A DNA stretch of 64,000 bases from Myxococcales bacterium (GTDB lineage Bacteria; Myxococcota_A; Polyangia; Polyangiales; Polyangiaceae), in assembly GCA_025359105.1 (NCBI GenBank), contig JANYHK010000026.1, positions 176,597 through 240,596 of the forward strand, written 5' to 3'. Positions 50,499-59,706 of the stretch are shown in pieces. Position 1 is the stretch's first letter; every line of letters begins with the position of its first letter. Below the pieces are notes generated by a model that made no database searches, was not told the DNA's origin, and worked only from the letters and a program-made list of their open reading frames with translations. Made by a program: the position numbers and the translations under genes.

Positions 50499-52127
50499 GT
50501 GTCCGAGTCGGTTCGTGTTGGAGTCCCCAAGGAAAGCGCAGCAGGCGAGAGACGCGTCGCGGCCACGCCCGATTCGGTGAAGAAGCTCCTCGGGCTCGGC
50601 TTCACGGTGACCTTGGAGCGCGGGGCCGGCGCTTCCTCCGGGCTCGAGGACGCGGCGTTCGAGGCGGCAGGCGCTTCGCTCGGTGACGCCGCCGACGTCT
50701 GGGGCAAGTCCGACATCGTGGTCAAGGTTCGGCCGCCCTCTCACGAGGAAGTCGCGCAGCTCCGCGAGGGGGCTCTGCTCGTGTCGCTGCTCCAGCCGGA
50801 GCGCGACGAGGCGCTCCCGGGGCTGCTCGCCGCGCGGGGGGCGTCGGCGATCGCGCTGGAGCGCATTCCCCGGATCACCCGCGCCCAGAAGATGGACGTG
50901 CTCTCGTCGATGGCAAACCTCGCGGGCTACCGCGCCGTCATCGAAGCCACGCAGCACTTCCAGCGCACGTTCGGCGCGCAGGTGACGGCCGCGGGGACGA
51001 TCCCGCCGGCGCGCGTGCTCATCATCGGCGCGGGCGTCGCCGGCCTCGCGGCGGTCGCAGCGGCCCGCGCCCTCGGGGCCGAGGTTCGTGCGTTCGACAC
51101 GCGCCCGGCGACGCAGGAGCAGATCGAGAGCCTCGGCGCGACCTACCTCAACGTCGACGTCAAGGAGAACGCCGACGGCGGCGGCGGCTACGCGAAGGAG
51201 ATGAGCGCCGCGTTCCTCGCCGCCGAGGTCGCGCTCTTCCGCGCGCAGGCCGCAGAGGTCGACATCATCGTGACGACCGCGCTCGTGCCGGGGAAGCGCG
51301 CGCCGGTGCTCCTCCCCGACGAGGTGGTGCAGGCCCTCAAGCCCGGCTCGGTCGTCGTCGATCTCGCCGCCGAGCAGGGCGGCAACTGCGCGGCGTGCGT
51401 GCCAGGCGAGATCGTCATCCGCCACGGAGTCGTCATCGTCGGCCTCACCGATCTGGCGAGCCGCATGGCGAGCTCGGCGAGCCGCCTCTTCGCGACCAAC
51501 GTCTTTCACCTCCTGCAGGAGCTCGGCGGCGGCTCGGCGTTCCGCATCGATCGCGAGAGCGAGGTCGTGCGCCCTGCGCTCGTCGTTCATGCGGGCGAGG
51601 TGCTTCCCCGACCCGCCCCACCGGCTCCCGGAGCCTCGCCTGCAAAGCCGGCCCCCGTCGCGGCCATCAAGGTCGACGCCGTCCCACCGCCGCCGCCCTC
51701 GTCGCGATCCTCGCTCCGCGCACCGCCCGGGGAGGATCTCAAGCCCGTCCAGCAGAACATCCGGTCGCCGACGCGCATCGCCTGGGGCACCACGCTGGGC
51801 GGCATCGTCGTCATCATGGTGCTCTTCGTCGCCGGACGCTTCGCGCCGCGCGACTTCTTGCAGCACTCGACGGTGTTCATCCTCGCGTGCTTCGTGGGCT
51901 GGCAGGTCATCTGGAGCGTGACGCCCGCGCTCCACACGCCGCTCATGAGCGTGACCAACGCGATCAGCGGCATCATCATCATCGGCGGCATGCTGGAGGT
52001 CGGCTCGCGGCTCGACCTCTCGTCGATCCTCGGCGCCCTGGCGGCGCTCTTCGCGGCGATCAACATCGCGGGTGGCTTCCTCGTCACCGCGCGCATGCTC
52101 CGCATGTTCCGGCGAGGTCGGGAGTGA
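50499..52127 (+). CDS. pntA: NAD(P) transhydrogenase alpha subunit
   Basis: 542 residues, GTG start. Domain I (about 1-375) is the NAD(H)-binding alanine-dehydrogenase-like part: [40 protein letters not shown] (about 168-187), [20 protein letters not shown] then EMS, and [11 protein letters not shown] Pro/Ala-rich linker of 50 residues joins it to the membrane helices of domain II ([17 protein letters not shown] onward, ending at [14 protein letters not shown]). It is the single-chain E. coli-type alpha subunit; with PntB it couples hydride transfer between NADH and NADP+ to proton entry, supplying NADPH. The GTGA overlap with pntB couples translation. Confidence 0.92.
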   Translation: MSESVRVGVPKESAAGERRVAATPDSVKKLLGLGFTVTLERGAGASSGLEDAAFEAAGASLGDAADVWGKSDIVVKVRPPSHEEVAQLREGALLVSLLQPERDEALPGLLAARGASAIALERIPRITRAQKMDVLSSMANLAGYRAVIEATQHFQRTFGAQVTAAGTIPPARVLIIGAGVAGLAAVAAARALGAEVRAFDTRPATQEQIESLGATYLNVDVKENADGGGGYAKEMSAAFLAAEVALFRAQAAEVDIIVTTALVPGKRAPVLLPDEVVQALKPGSVVVDLAAEQGGNCAACVPGEIVIRHGVVIVGLTDLASRMASSASRLFATNVFHLLQELGGGSAFRIDRESEVVRPALVVHAGEVLPRPAPPAPGASPAKPAPVAAIKVDAVPPPPPSSRSSLRAPPGEDLKPVQQNIRSPTRIAWGTTLGGIVVIMVLFVAGRFAPRDFLQHSTVFILACFVGWQVIWSVTPALHTPLMSVTNAISGIIIIGGMLEVGSRLDLSSILGALAALFAAINIAGGFLVTARMLRMFRRGRE

Positions 52128-53545
52128 AAGACGGCGTCACCACGGTCGCCTACCTCGTGGCAGGCGTCCTCTTCATCCGCAGTCTCGGGAGCCTCTCGAA
52201 GCAGGAGACCGCGCGCCGCGGCAGCGCCTACGGCGCCTTCGGCATGGCCGTCGCCGTCGCGATCACCGCCGCCGCCTGGGCGAGCCGCGGGATGGACGAA
52301 TGGGAAACCGCCGGCGCGCTCGTCGCGGCCCTGGCGGTCGGCGGCACGTTCGGCGCGTACCTCGCGCGGCGCGTCGAGATGACGAGCATGCCGGAGCTCG
52401 TGGCCATCCTCCACAGCTTCGTCGGCCTGGCGGCGGTCCTCGTCGGGTTCGCCTCGTACCTCGCCCCCTCCACCGCCGCCGTCGACGAAGCGGGCGCCGA
52501 GCGCTCCGTGCACCTCGTCGAGGTCGCGATAGGCATCGCGGTCGGCGCGCTGACGTTCACCGGCTCCATCGTGGCGTGGGCCAAGCTACGCGGGACCCTG
52601 TCGGGCAAGCCGCTGCTCCTCGGCGCCCGCCACCTGCTCAACGGCGGCGCCGCCTGCGGCCTCCTCCTCCTCTGTGCTCCGGTCGTGCTGGCGCAAGGGA
52701 CAGCGGGCGCACCCTACCTCGTCGGAATCGCCATCATCGCGGGCCTCCTGGGCATCCACCTCGTCCTCGCGATCGGCGGCGCGGACATGCCCGTGGTCGT
52801 CTCGCTCCTGAACAGCTACTCGGGTTGGGCGGCCGCCGCGTCGGGCTTCGTCCTGGCCAACGATCTCCTGATCGTCACCGGCGCGCTCGTCGGCTCGAGC
52901 GGCGCGATCCTCTCGATCATCATGTGCCGCGCGATGAACCGATCCATCCTGAGCGTCGTCTTCGGCGGCTTCGGCACGGGAGACGCCAAGGAGGCTGGCC
53001 CAGCGCCCGCCGGGGACGTGCACGAGCTTGCGCTCGAGGGCGTGGCCACGCTGCTCTGCGACGCCAAGAAGGTCATCGTCGTCCCCGGCTACGGCATGGC
53101 CGTGGCGCGCGCGCAGGCCTCGGTGTTCCTGCTCACGCAGGCGCTGCGCAAGCGTGGGTGCGAGGTGCACTTCGCGATCCATCCCGTCGCCGGACGACTT
53201 CCTGGCCACATGAACGTGCTCCTCGCCGAGGCCGGCGTCCCTTACAACCTCGTGCTCGAGATGGACGAGATCAACCGCGACTTCGTCAAGACGGACGCCG
53301 TCCTCGTGATCGGCGCCAACGACATCGTGAACCCGGGCGCGCTCGACGACGCCTCGAGCGCGATCTACGGAATGCCTGTGCTCGAGGTGTGGAAGGCGAA
53401 GACCGTCGTCGTCCTGAAGCGCGGCATGGCGGCGGGCTACGCGGGCGTCGAAAATCCGCTCTTTTACCTGGGGAACACGCGCATGCTCTTCGGCGACGCG
53501 AAGAAGAGCATCGACGGCCTGGTCGCAGCCGTCGCCTCCCGGTAG
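52124..53545 (+). CDS. pntB: NAD(P) transhydrogenase beta subunit
   Basis: 473 residues from GTG 52124. Membrane part with about nine helices ([20 protein letters not shown] then [20 protein letters not shown]), followed by the cytoplasmic NADP(H)-binding domain [43 protein letters not shown] residues ([20 protein letters not shown]), [15 protein letters not shown] and [20 protein letters not shown]. All standard motifs are intact. Partner of PntA; integral inner-membrane complex. Confidence 0.93.
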   Translation: MKDGVTTVAYLVAGVLFIRSLGSLSKQETARRGSAYGAFGMAVAVAITAAAWASRGMDEWETAGALVAALAVGGTFGAYLARRVEMTSMPELVAILHSFVGLAAVLVGFASYLAPSTAAVDEAGAERSVHLVEVAIGIAVGALTFTGSIVAWAKLRGTLSGKPLLLGARHLLNGGAACGLLLLCAPVVLAQGTAGAPYLVGIAIIAGLLGIHLVLAIGGADMPVVVSLLNSYSGWAAAASGFVLANDLLIVTGALVGSSGAILSIIMCRAMNRSILSVVFGGFGTGDAKEAGPAPAGDVHELALEGVATLLCDAKKVIVVPGYGMAVARAQASVFLLTQALRKRGCEVHFAIHPVAGRLPGHMNVLLAEAGVPYNLVLEMDEINRDFVKTDAVLVIGANDIVNPGALDDASSAIYGMPVLEVWKAKTVVVLKRGMAAGYAGVENPLFYLGNTRMLFGDAKKSIDGLVAAVASR

Positions 53546-53551
53546 CACGAC

Positions 53552-53998
53552 TCAACGCACGCCGACCTTGAGCAGTCGGTCGTAGAGGACTACCGTCGCC
53601 GCCATCGCGACGTTGAGGGGGTACGCGCCGGGAAGGATGACCGTGTCGCGGTTCCTCATGATCGACGCGGGCAACCCACTGTCCTCCGGACCGAGCAGGT
53701 AGACGGCTTGTTCAGGGTGCGCGTAGGTGCGGATGTCGAGGGCCCCGGGCGCGAGCTCGACGCAGACCAGGCGCGCGTTCACCGGGATGGAAACGACGAA
53801 GCCCTCGAGGGTGTCGAAGTGGAAGAGCGGGACGCTGCGCTCGGCTCGGATCGAGCTCGCCTCCGCTGGATTGCGATGCCCGACGCTGAACACGAAATTT
53901 GCGCCGAACACCCGCGCAGTACGAATCAGGGCGCCGAAGTTGTGCGTGCGCTTGACGTTGTAGATCCCGATGCCGACGTAGCTGTGCTCTTCGCTCAT
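53552..53998 (-). CDS. SpoU/TrmH-family RNA methyltransferase
   Basis: 148 residues, the compact SPOUT fold: motif 1 NVKRTHNFGALIRTARVFGA (about 14-33), motif 2 YLLGPEDSGLP (about 98-108) and motif 3 VILPGAYPLNVAMAATVVLY (about 119-138). These bind S-adenosylmethionine in a trefoil knot; family enzymes 2'-O-methylate tRNA or rRNA. At this length it is close to TrmL-type tRNA methyltransferases, but the exact site is unclear. It converges on pntB with a 6-bp gap and diverges from the ABC importer gene (88-bp gap). Confidence 0.83.
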   Translation of the reverse strand: MSEEHSYVGIGIYNVKRTHNFGALIRTARVFGANFVFSVGHRNPAEASSIRAERSVPLFHFDTLEGFVVSIPVNARLVCVELAPGALDIRTYAHPEQAVYLLGPEDSGLPASIMRNRDTVILPGAYPLNVAMAATVVLYDRLLKVGVR

Positions 53999-54086
53999 CG
54001 GCGATTGGGGCGGGCGGCCGCGTCCTTCGTCATCGCGGCGCCAGTCTCTCATGGGCCTGCCGGTTGATGCACGGTACAAACGAGGG

Positions 54087-55109
54087 ATGCGTTCGTCCCT
54101 TGTCGCCGCCGCCGTCGCGCTTCCGCTCCTCGCGCTCACCCTCACCGGCTGTCCGAAGGACAAGCCCGCCGTTCAAGAAGGAGCGGACGGCGGCGCCGCG
54201 ACCGCTGCCAAAGCAATGCCCAAGATCGCAGTGATCCCCAAAGGCACGACGCACGAGTTCTGGAAGAGCGTGCATGCGGGCGCCGTCAAGGCGAGCAAGG
54301 AAGAGAACGTCGAGATCGTCTGGAAGGGGCCGCTCAAGGAAGACGATCTCAAGGCCCAGATCGACGTCGTGCAGAGCTTCACCGCCCAGAAGGTCAGCGG
54401 CATCGTCCTCGCTCCTCTCAGCGACAAGGGGCTCGTGGGCTCGGTGAAGGCCGCGACCGACGGGAAGATCCCCGTCGTCGTGTTCGACTCGGATCTCCAG
54501 GGCGACGCACACACGAGCTTCGTCGCCACCGACAACTTCGCCGCCGGCAAGATGGCCGGTGAGGCGCTCGCGAAGGCTGTGGGCGACAAGGGCAACGTGA
54601 TGATGCTGCGCTACCAGGAGGGCTCGGCCAGCACGACGAACCGCGAGAACGGCTTCCTCGACGCGATGAAGGCGCACCCCAACGTCAAGGTCGTGAGCGA
54701 CACGCGCTTCGGCGGCGCCACGACCGAGACCGCGTTCTCGACGAGCGAGAGCCTCCTGACCGCGCAGAAGGGCGTCGCCGGGGTGTTCACGCCGAACGAG
54801 TCGACGACGTTCGGCATGCTCCTCGCGCTGCGCAAGGCGGCGCTCGCGAAGAAGGTGCACCTCGTCGGGTTCGACAGCTCCGAGAAGCTCGTCCAGGGGC
54901 TGAAGGAGGGGGACATCGACGGGCTCGTCCTCCAGGATCCCTTCAAGATTGGCTACCTCGCGACCAAGACCATGGCGGCCGTGATCCGCGGCGACAAGGT
55001 CGAAAAGCGCGTCGACACCGGCGCGAAGCTCGTGACCAAGGACAACATGGAGAGCGCGGAGATGAAGGCGCTGCTCTCGCCGGATCTCAAGACCTGGCTC
55101 GGCGAGTGA
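54087..55109 (+). CDS. Sugar ABC transporter substrate-binding lipoprotein
   Basis: 340 residues from Met 54087. Lipobox LALTLTGC; then the periplasmic-binding-protein type I fold of the RbsB family: KIAVIPKGTTHEFWKSVHAG (about 46-65), VQSFTAQKVSGIVLAPLSDK, VVFDSDLQGDAHTSFVATDN, GFDSSEKLVQGL and a final LVLQDPFKIGYLATKTMAAV. It should capture a pentose/hexose or similar sugar for the RbsA-type ATPase that follows (GTGA overlap). Which sugar cannot be told from sequence. Confidence 0.88.
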   Translation: MRSSLVAAAVALPLLALTLTGCPKDKPAVQEGADGGAATAAKAMPKIAVIPKGTTHEFWKSVHAGAVKASKEENVEIVWKGPLKEDDLKAQIDVVQSFTAQKVSGIVLAPLSDKGLVGSVKAATDGKIPVVVFDSDLQGDAHTSFVATDNFAAGKMAGEALAKAVGDKGNVMMLRYQEGSASTTNRENGFLDAMKAHPNVKVVSDTRFGGATTETAFSTSESLLTAQKGVAGVFTPNESTTFGMLLALRKAALAKKVHLVGFDSSEKLVQGLKEGDIDGLVLQDPFKIGYLATKTMAAVIRGDKVEKRVDTGAKLVTKDNMESAEMKALLSPDLKTWLGE

Positions 55110-56554
55110 CCGCGCGGCTCGAGATCCACGGCGTCACCAAGGCGTTCGGTGCGACGCGCGCGCTGGGCGGCGTGGATCTCTCGGCGGCGCGCGGCGAGGT
55201 GCACGCCGTGCTCGGCGAGAACGGCGCGGGCAAGAGCACGCTGATGAAGCTCCTCGGCGGCGCCGAGGCGCCGGACGCGGGTGAAATCAGCCTCGACGGC
55301 GCGCCATTCCACCCGCGCTCGCCGCGCGAGGCGCGCGAGCTGGGCGTGAGCGTCGTCTACCAGGAGCTCAGCCTGTGCGCGCACCTGACGGTGGAGGAGA
55401 ACATCCTGCTCGGCGTCGAGCCGGCGACGGCCGGCGTGCTCCGGCGCGCGGAGGGACGCACGAAGGTCGACGCAGCGCTCGCCAAGGTGCTGGGCGACGC
55501 GCACGGCCGCTTCGGCGCGACGGACCTGGTCGGGGACCTGAAGAGCGGCGATCGCCAGCTCGTCGAGATCGCACGCGCGCTCGCCCAGGCCGAGGGGTGC
55601 CGCGTGCTCATCCTCGACGAGCCGACGAGCAGCCTCGCCGCGGACGACGCCACCCGCCTCTTCGAGCTGGTGAAGCGCATCGCCAAAGATGGCACCACGG
55701 TGCTCTACGTCACCCACTTCCTCGAGGAGCTGCCGCGCGTCGCCGACCGGTGGACGGTCATGCGCGACGGCATCACCGTGGGCAGCGGCGACATCGAAGG
55801 GACCTCCGCGAACGATCTCGTCGAGAAAATGGCGGGGCGCGCGATCGAACAGCTCTTCACGCGCACGAAAACGACTCGGGGTGAGGCCGTGCTCGAGGTG
55901 AAGGACGTGGCAGGGGCGAGCAAACCGGAGCGCGCGAGCCTGACGTTGCGCCGCGGTGAAGTGCTCGGCATCGCGGGCCTCGTGGGCGCCGGCCGCACCG
56001 AGCTCCTGCGCCTGCTCTTCGGGCTCGACCCGCGCCGCGCTGGGACGATCGAAGCGCGCGGCACGATGGGCCTCCTGAGCGAGGATCGCAAGGGCGAGGG
56101 CTTGCTGCTCGCACGCACGGTCGGCGAGAACGTGACCTTGTCGAAGCTGCCCGGCTTCGTCGTCCGGCCGTCGTGGACACGCGACGCCGCGGAGACGAGG
56201 ATCCGCGAGCTCTCGATCAAATGCGCCGGGCCCGATGCCCGCGCGTTCGAGCTGTCCGGCGGCAACCAACAGAAGGTTGCCCTCGCGCGCCTGCTCCACG
56301 AGGACGTCGACATCTGGCTCCTCGACGAGCCGACGCGCGGCATAGACGTCGCGAGCAAGGCCCAGATCTACCGCCTCATCGACGAGCTCGCGTCGCGCGG
56401 CAAGGCGCTCCTCGTCGTGTCGAGCCACCTCCCCGAGCTGCTCGGCGTGTGCGATCGCATCTGCGTGATGCGACGTGGCCTGCTCGGTCCAGCGCGGCCC
56501 GCGGGCGAGTGGACGGAGAAGGCGCTCCTCGCCGAGGCCTCCGGGGCGGCGTGA
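55106..56554 (+). CDS. Sugar ABC transporter ATPase with two ATP-binding domains
   Basis: 482 residues, GTG start. First cassette: Walker A GENGAGKST (about 36-44), signature-like LKSGDRQLVEIARAL, Walker B VLILDEPTSSL. Second cassette: degenerate Walker A GLVGAGRTELLRLLFG, signature ELSGGNQQKVALARLL, Walker B IWLLDEPTRGID. This is the RbsA/MglA layout, in which only one site is expected to be fully catalytic. It follows the binding protein directly. The permease gene is 2 kb further on, beyond an inverted gene. Confidence 0.9.
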   Translation: MTARLEIHGVTKAFGATRALGGVDLSAARGEVHAVLGENGAGKSTLMKLLGGAEAPDAGEISLDGAPFHPRSPREARELGVSVVYQELSLCAHLTVEENILLGVEPATAGVLRRAEGRTKVDAALAKVLGDAHGRFGATDLVGDLKSGDRQLVEIARALAQAEGCRVLILDEPTSSLAADDATRLFELVKRIAKDGTTVLYVTHFLEELPRVADRWTVMRDGITVGSGDIEGTSANDLVEKMAGRAIEQLFTRTKTTRGEAVLEVKDVAGASKPERASLTLRRGEVLGIAGLVGAGRTELLRLLFGLDPRRAGTIEARGTMGLLSEDRKGEGLLLARTVGENVTLSKLPGFVVRPSWTRDAAETRIRELSIKCAGPDARAFELSGGNQQKVALARLLHEDVDIWLLDEPTRGIDVASKAQIYRLIDELASRGKALLVVSSHLPELLGVCDRICVMRRGLLGPARPAGEWTEKALLAEASGAA

Positions 56555-56555
56555 C

Positions 56556-57731
56556 TCAGGCCGACGCCTTGCGCACCGCGCCGGCCACGGTCGCCTTCAC
56601 CTCCGCGGGCCCGATCCCGACGGCGCGCAGCGCGCCCGCGTCGGCCAGCATCTTCACGGCGTGCTTCGACGTCGAGACCACGTCGCACGAGAACGGTGCG
56701 CGCGTGAGCATCTCGGCCGAGTCGTCGTGGTACAGGCGACAGACGATCTTGCAGCTCGGGTTCACGTCGCGCACGCGGTCGGCGACGACCATGTTCGCGC
56801 CGAGATCGTCGCCGGTGAGGACGACGAGATCGCACTCCTGCACCTTCGCCCTGGCGAGGGTCTCCGGATCGGCCGGTGAGCCGCACACGACCGGATCGGC
56901 CTCCGCGAGATCGTCGAGAGCGGCGCGCGACGCATCGATGGCGACGAAGCGCGTACCGCGATCCTTCATGATCTGCGCGAGGCGCACGCCCAGGTTCTGC
57001 GCGCCGACGATGACGCAGAAGGTCGTGCCGTTCTTCTGCGCGAGCGCGGCGACGTGCTGCGCGGCGAGGCGCGACGTCGACACGATGCGCGCGGCGTACG
57101 TCTTGGCGAGCACGGCGCCGACGTCGTCGTCGTAGCAACGCACGAGCAGCTCGCACTCGCGGTTCTGGTGCCGAACGTGGCTGGCGACGACGGCCGCCGA
57201 GTCGATCTCCTCCATCGCGAGGACGACCATCTTGGCGTGCGCGACGCCCGCCGCCTCGAGGTCCGAGGGATCGCGCCCCGACGCGAGGACGACCGGCTCC
57301 TCCGCGCGCACGAGCGCGTCGACCTTGGCGCGGTCGGCCTCGACCACGACCACCGGAACGCCGTTCGCGACGAACAGCTCCCGCATTCGTGCGGCGAGGT
57401 GGGTGTACCCGACGAGCACGACGTGGTCGCGCGCGCGCGACGCGAAGAGGCGCGCCGTCTCCTCCGGCTTGTACTTGCGACCGGCCTCGCTCACGAGCAC
57501 GCCAACGAGCGCCCCGAAGACGACCATGTCGCTGAAGTTCTTGTAGAAGGTGCCCCACGGCGTCGGATCGGTCCGCGCGAAGGCGACGATCAGCGCCGCT
57601 TCTCTCGCCGTGTGCCCCAGCGCGACGAACCCGACGAAGCTCGCGCCGAACCAGGCGACGAGCAACCCCAACGCGAGCCTGTTCTGCCGGATCAGGAGGC
57701 GCGCCCGCGCGAGCCTCTTAGCGTTCCTCAT
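56556..57731 (-). CDS. Two-RCK-domain protein with degenerate potassium-channel pore
   Basis: 391 residues from Met 57731. Two membrane helices (LALGLLVAWFGASFVGFVAL, FSDMVVFGALVGVLVSEAG) flank a short loop TPWGTFYKN. The usual filter TVGYGD/TVGFGD is absent. Two RCK/TrkA-N domains follow: DHVVLVGYTHLAARMRELFV (about 100-119) with acidic VVVEADRAKV, and CVIVGAQNLGVRLAQIM (about 235-251) with FVAIDAS. This is the TrkA-like Castor/Pollux-type layout. With no filter it may be a non-selective or dead channel, or a nucleotide-sensing membrane protein. It lies inverted between the ATPase and permease genes of the sugar importer, its 3' end one base from the ATPase stop. Confidence 0.8.
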   Translation of the reverse strand: MRNAKRLARARLLIRQNRLALGLLVAWFGASFVGFVALGHTAREAALIVAFARTDPTPWGTFYKNFSDMVVFGALVGVLVSEAGRKYKPEETARLFASRARDHVVLVGYTHLAARMRELFVANGVPVVVVEADRAKVDALVRAEEPVVLASGRDPSDLEAAGVAHAKMVVLAMEEIDSAAVVASHVRHQNRECELLVRCYDDDVGAVLAKTYAARIVSTSRLAAQHVAALAQKNGTTFCVIVGAQNLGVRLAQIMKDRGTRFVAIDASRAALDDLAEADPVVCGSPADPETLARAKVQECDLVVLTGDDLGANMVVADRVRDVNPSCKIVCRLYHDDSAEMLTRAPFSCDVVSTSKHAVKMLADAGALRAVGIGPAEVKATVAGAVRKASA

Positions 57732-57945
57732 GCGTTCGTCACTCCTTCTTCTTCCTTCTTCATTCCTCTTTGTCGTTCGTTCCGTTGGTGGCGCGCCCAA
57801 GCTGGGCCCTGACTATTTAAGGACGCCGGCGTAGCGCGCCACCTGGCATGTTCCTCGCCCGTTTGGCCGCGGGTTTTGGCCGCCGGTGACTCGAAAAGTG
57901 CCGGAAAGGCGCCGCCTGGCCGAGGGTGTGATACTCCCGAAAGCC

Positions 57946-58644
57946 ATGCGAAACGTGGCCCTCGAGCTCTGTCTCCCCCTCGCCCTCGTCCTTGGTTTGG
58001 CAGGGTGCCCCAAGAAGCACGACGGCGGCGACGCCGCCTCCGACGCGACGAGCGACGCCCCCGTCGCTGTCGTCGACAGCGGTCCCGCGGCGCCCGAAGC
58101 CGCCAACGTCAACGAGATCGCCCGCTTCGGCGACGAGACCAAAATCGCCAACGAGATCGCCAAGACCGAGGCGCCGCTGACCGTCGCGCGCAAATCGCCG
58201 CCGAACGGCGAGTGGGTCGCGCGTCTGGCGCGCGGCACCGAGGTGACGAAGATCGCGTCGCACGAGGGGCAGGTCCTCGTCGTGTTCGCGAACCCCAAGA
58301 AGACCGACGAGCGGCTCATGGGGTGGGTCGTGGAGGCCGCGTTCAAGGCGGCGGCCGCCGCCGCGCAGAAGTGCAAGGCCGACAAGGACTGCGGCGGCAA
58401 GAACGTCTGCGTCCCCCACGAGAACGGCACCAAGTGCGAGAAGGCATGCTCGACGACGAACACTGCCGCGTGCCCCGAGCACTTCGCGTGCACGGGCGAA
58501 GGCCTGAACGCCGAGGGCAAGACCGTCCAGTACTGCGTCTCGACGCTGCCGGCGGACGCCGGCGCACCCAAGGCGCAGGACGGCGGCGGCGCAGTGGTCG
58601 CCGTCGACGCAGGTAAGCCCGCGGCGGCGGACGGCGGGAAGTGA
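57946..58644 (+). CDS. Secreted lipoprotein with SH3-like and Cys-rich parts, coupled to a permease
   Basis: 232 residues from Met 57946. Lipobox GLAGC (Cys21), then an Asp/Ala linker. Residues about 80-135 (PLTVARKSPPNGEWVARLAR, GTEVTKIASHEG, LMGWVVEAAF) look like a bacterial SH3b domain; about 143-195 contain eight cysteines (KCKADKDCGGKNVC, KCEKACSTTN, CPEHFACTG). The tail is Ala/Asp/Gly-rich. Its TGA overlaps the GTG of the sugar permease (GTGA). A permease gene coupled to a surface lipoprotein is unusual; it may be a peptidoglycan- or sugar-binding helper for the importer (inference). Confidence 0.75.
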   Translation: MRNVALELCLPLALVLGLAGCPKKHDGGDAASDATSDAPVAVVDSGPAAPEAANVNEIARFGDETKIANEIAKTEAPLTVARKSPPNGEWVARLARGTEVTKIASHEGQVLVVFANPKKTDERLMGWVVEAAFKAAAAAAQKCKADKDCGGKNVCVPHENGTKCEKACSTTNTAACPEHFACTGEGLNAEGKTVQYCVSTLPADAGAPKAQDGGGAVVAVDAGKPAAADGGK

Positions 58645-59642
58645 CCGAAGCGCGGGCGGCGCAAACCAGAGGGAGCATCGCCCGCGCCATCCGCGGCGCC
58701 GTATCGCGGTACCCCTGGCTGGGGCCGCTCGCGGCGCTCGTCGTCGTCACCACCATCTTCGCGGTCCTGCGGCCCGACACGTTCGCGTCTTCGGACACGT
58801 TGGCGACGATGGCGCGACAGACCGTAGTGGTGGGTATCACCGCGATCGGCATGACCCTGATCATCGTGCTCGGGGGGATCGATCTCTCCGTCGGCTCCCA
58901 GGTCGCGCTCACCACCGTCGTCATCGCCTCGCTCTTGAAGGGCGGCAGCGGCCCGCTCGTGGCCACGCTCGGCGGCGTCGCGGTCACCGCGCTCGCCGGC
59001 ACCACCAACGGTCTTCTCGTGACACGGCTCCGCGTCGCGCCGTTCATCGTCACGCTCGGAGCGATGAGCGTGCTTCGCGGCACCGCGAAGGGCATCGCGA
59101 AGGAGCAGAAGATAGACGCGGACGCGCGCGGCCTCGACACGCTCCTCTCGGCGCTCCCCGAATCGAAGCGCTGGATGCTCCTGCCGCCCGGGGTCTGGGC
59201 GGCGCTCGTCGTCGCCGTCCTCGCGGCGTGCCTGCTCCGCTACACGCGCCTCGGGCGCCACGTCGTGGCGATCGGCTCGAACGAGCAGACCGCGCGGCTC
59301 TGCGGCATCGCGGTCGACCGTGTGAAGGTGACGGTCTACGCGCTCGCCGCCGCGCTCACCGGCCTCGCGGGCGTGATGGAATTCTCGACCCTGACCGTCG
59401 GCGATCCCACCGACTCGGTCGGGCTCGAGCTCGAGGCGATCGCGGCCGTCGTCATCGGCGGCGGTTCGCTCTCGGGCGGCGAGGGCTCGATCCCCGGCGC
59501 CCTCATCGGCGCGTTCCTGATGACCGTCATCAAGACCGGCAGCACCCACATGGGTCTGCCGAACTGGGTCGAGGAGATAGCGACGGGCTTCATCATCGTG
59601 GTCGCCGTCGCGCTCGATCGCGTACGCCACGCGCGGAGGTAG
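58641..59642 (+). CDS. Sugar ABC transporter permease (RbsC-like)
   Basis: 333 residues, GTG start. About nine helices, with family marks VVGITAIGMTLIIVLGGIDL then SVGSQVALTT, GTTNGLLVTRLRVAPFIVTL and GAMS, GSNEQTARLCGIAVDRVKVT and VVIGGGSLSGGEGSIPGALI. The middle loop contains the EAA-like contact for the ATPase. It completes the importer with the binding protein and ATPase at 54-56.5 kb, though separated by an inverted gene. Inner membrane. Confidence 0.88.
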   Translation: MTEARAAQTRGSIARAIRGAVSRYPWLGPLAALVVVTTIFAVLRPDTFASSDTLATMARQTVVVGITAIGMTLIIVLGGIDLSVGSQVALTTVVIASLLKGGSGPLVATLGGVAVTALAGTTNGLLVTRLRVAPFIVTLGAMSVLRGTAKGIAKEQKIDADARGLDTLLSALPESKRWMLLPPGVWAALVVAVLAACLLRYTRLGRHVVAIGSNEQTARLCGIAVDRVKVTVYALAAALTGLAGVMEFSTLTVGDPTDSVGLELEAIAAVVIGGGSLSGGEGSIPGALIGAFLMTVIKTGSTHMGLPNWVEEIATGFIIVVAVALDRVRHARR

Positions 59643-59706
59643 AACGAAGGCCCGCTTCGAGGACGCCGAGCGGGAGCCTCCGCGCGCGGCACGCTCGATG
59701 GGCGGG

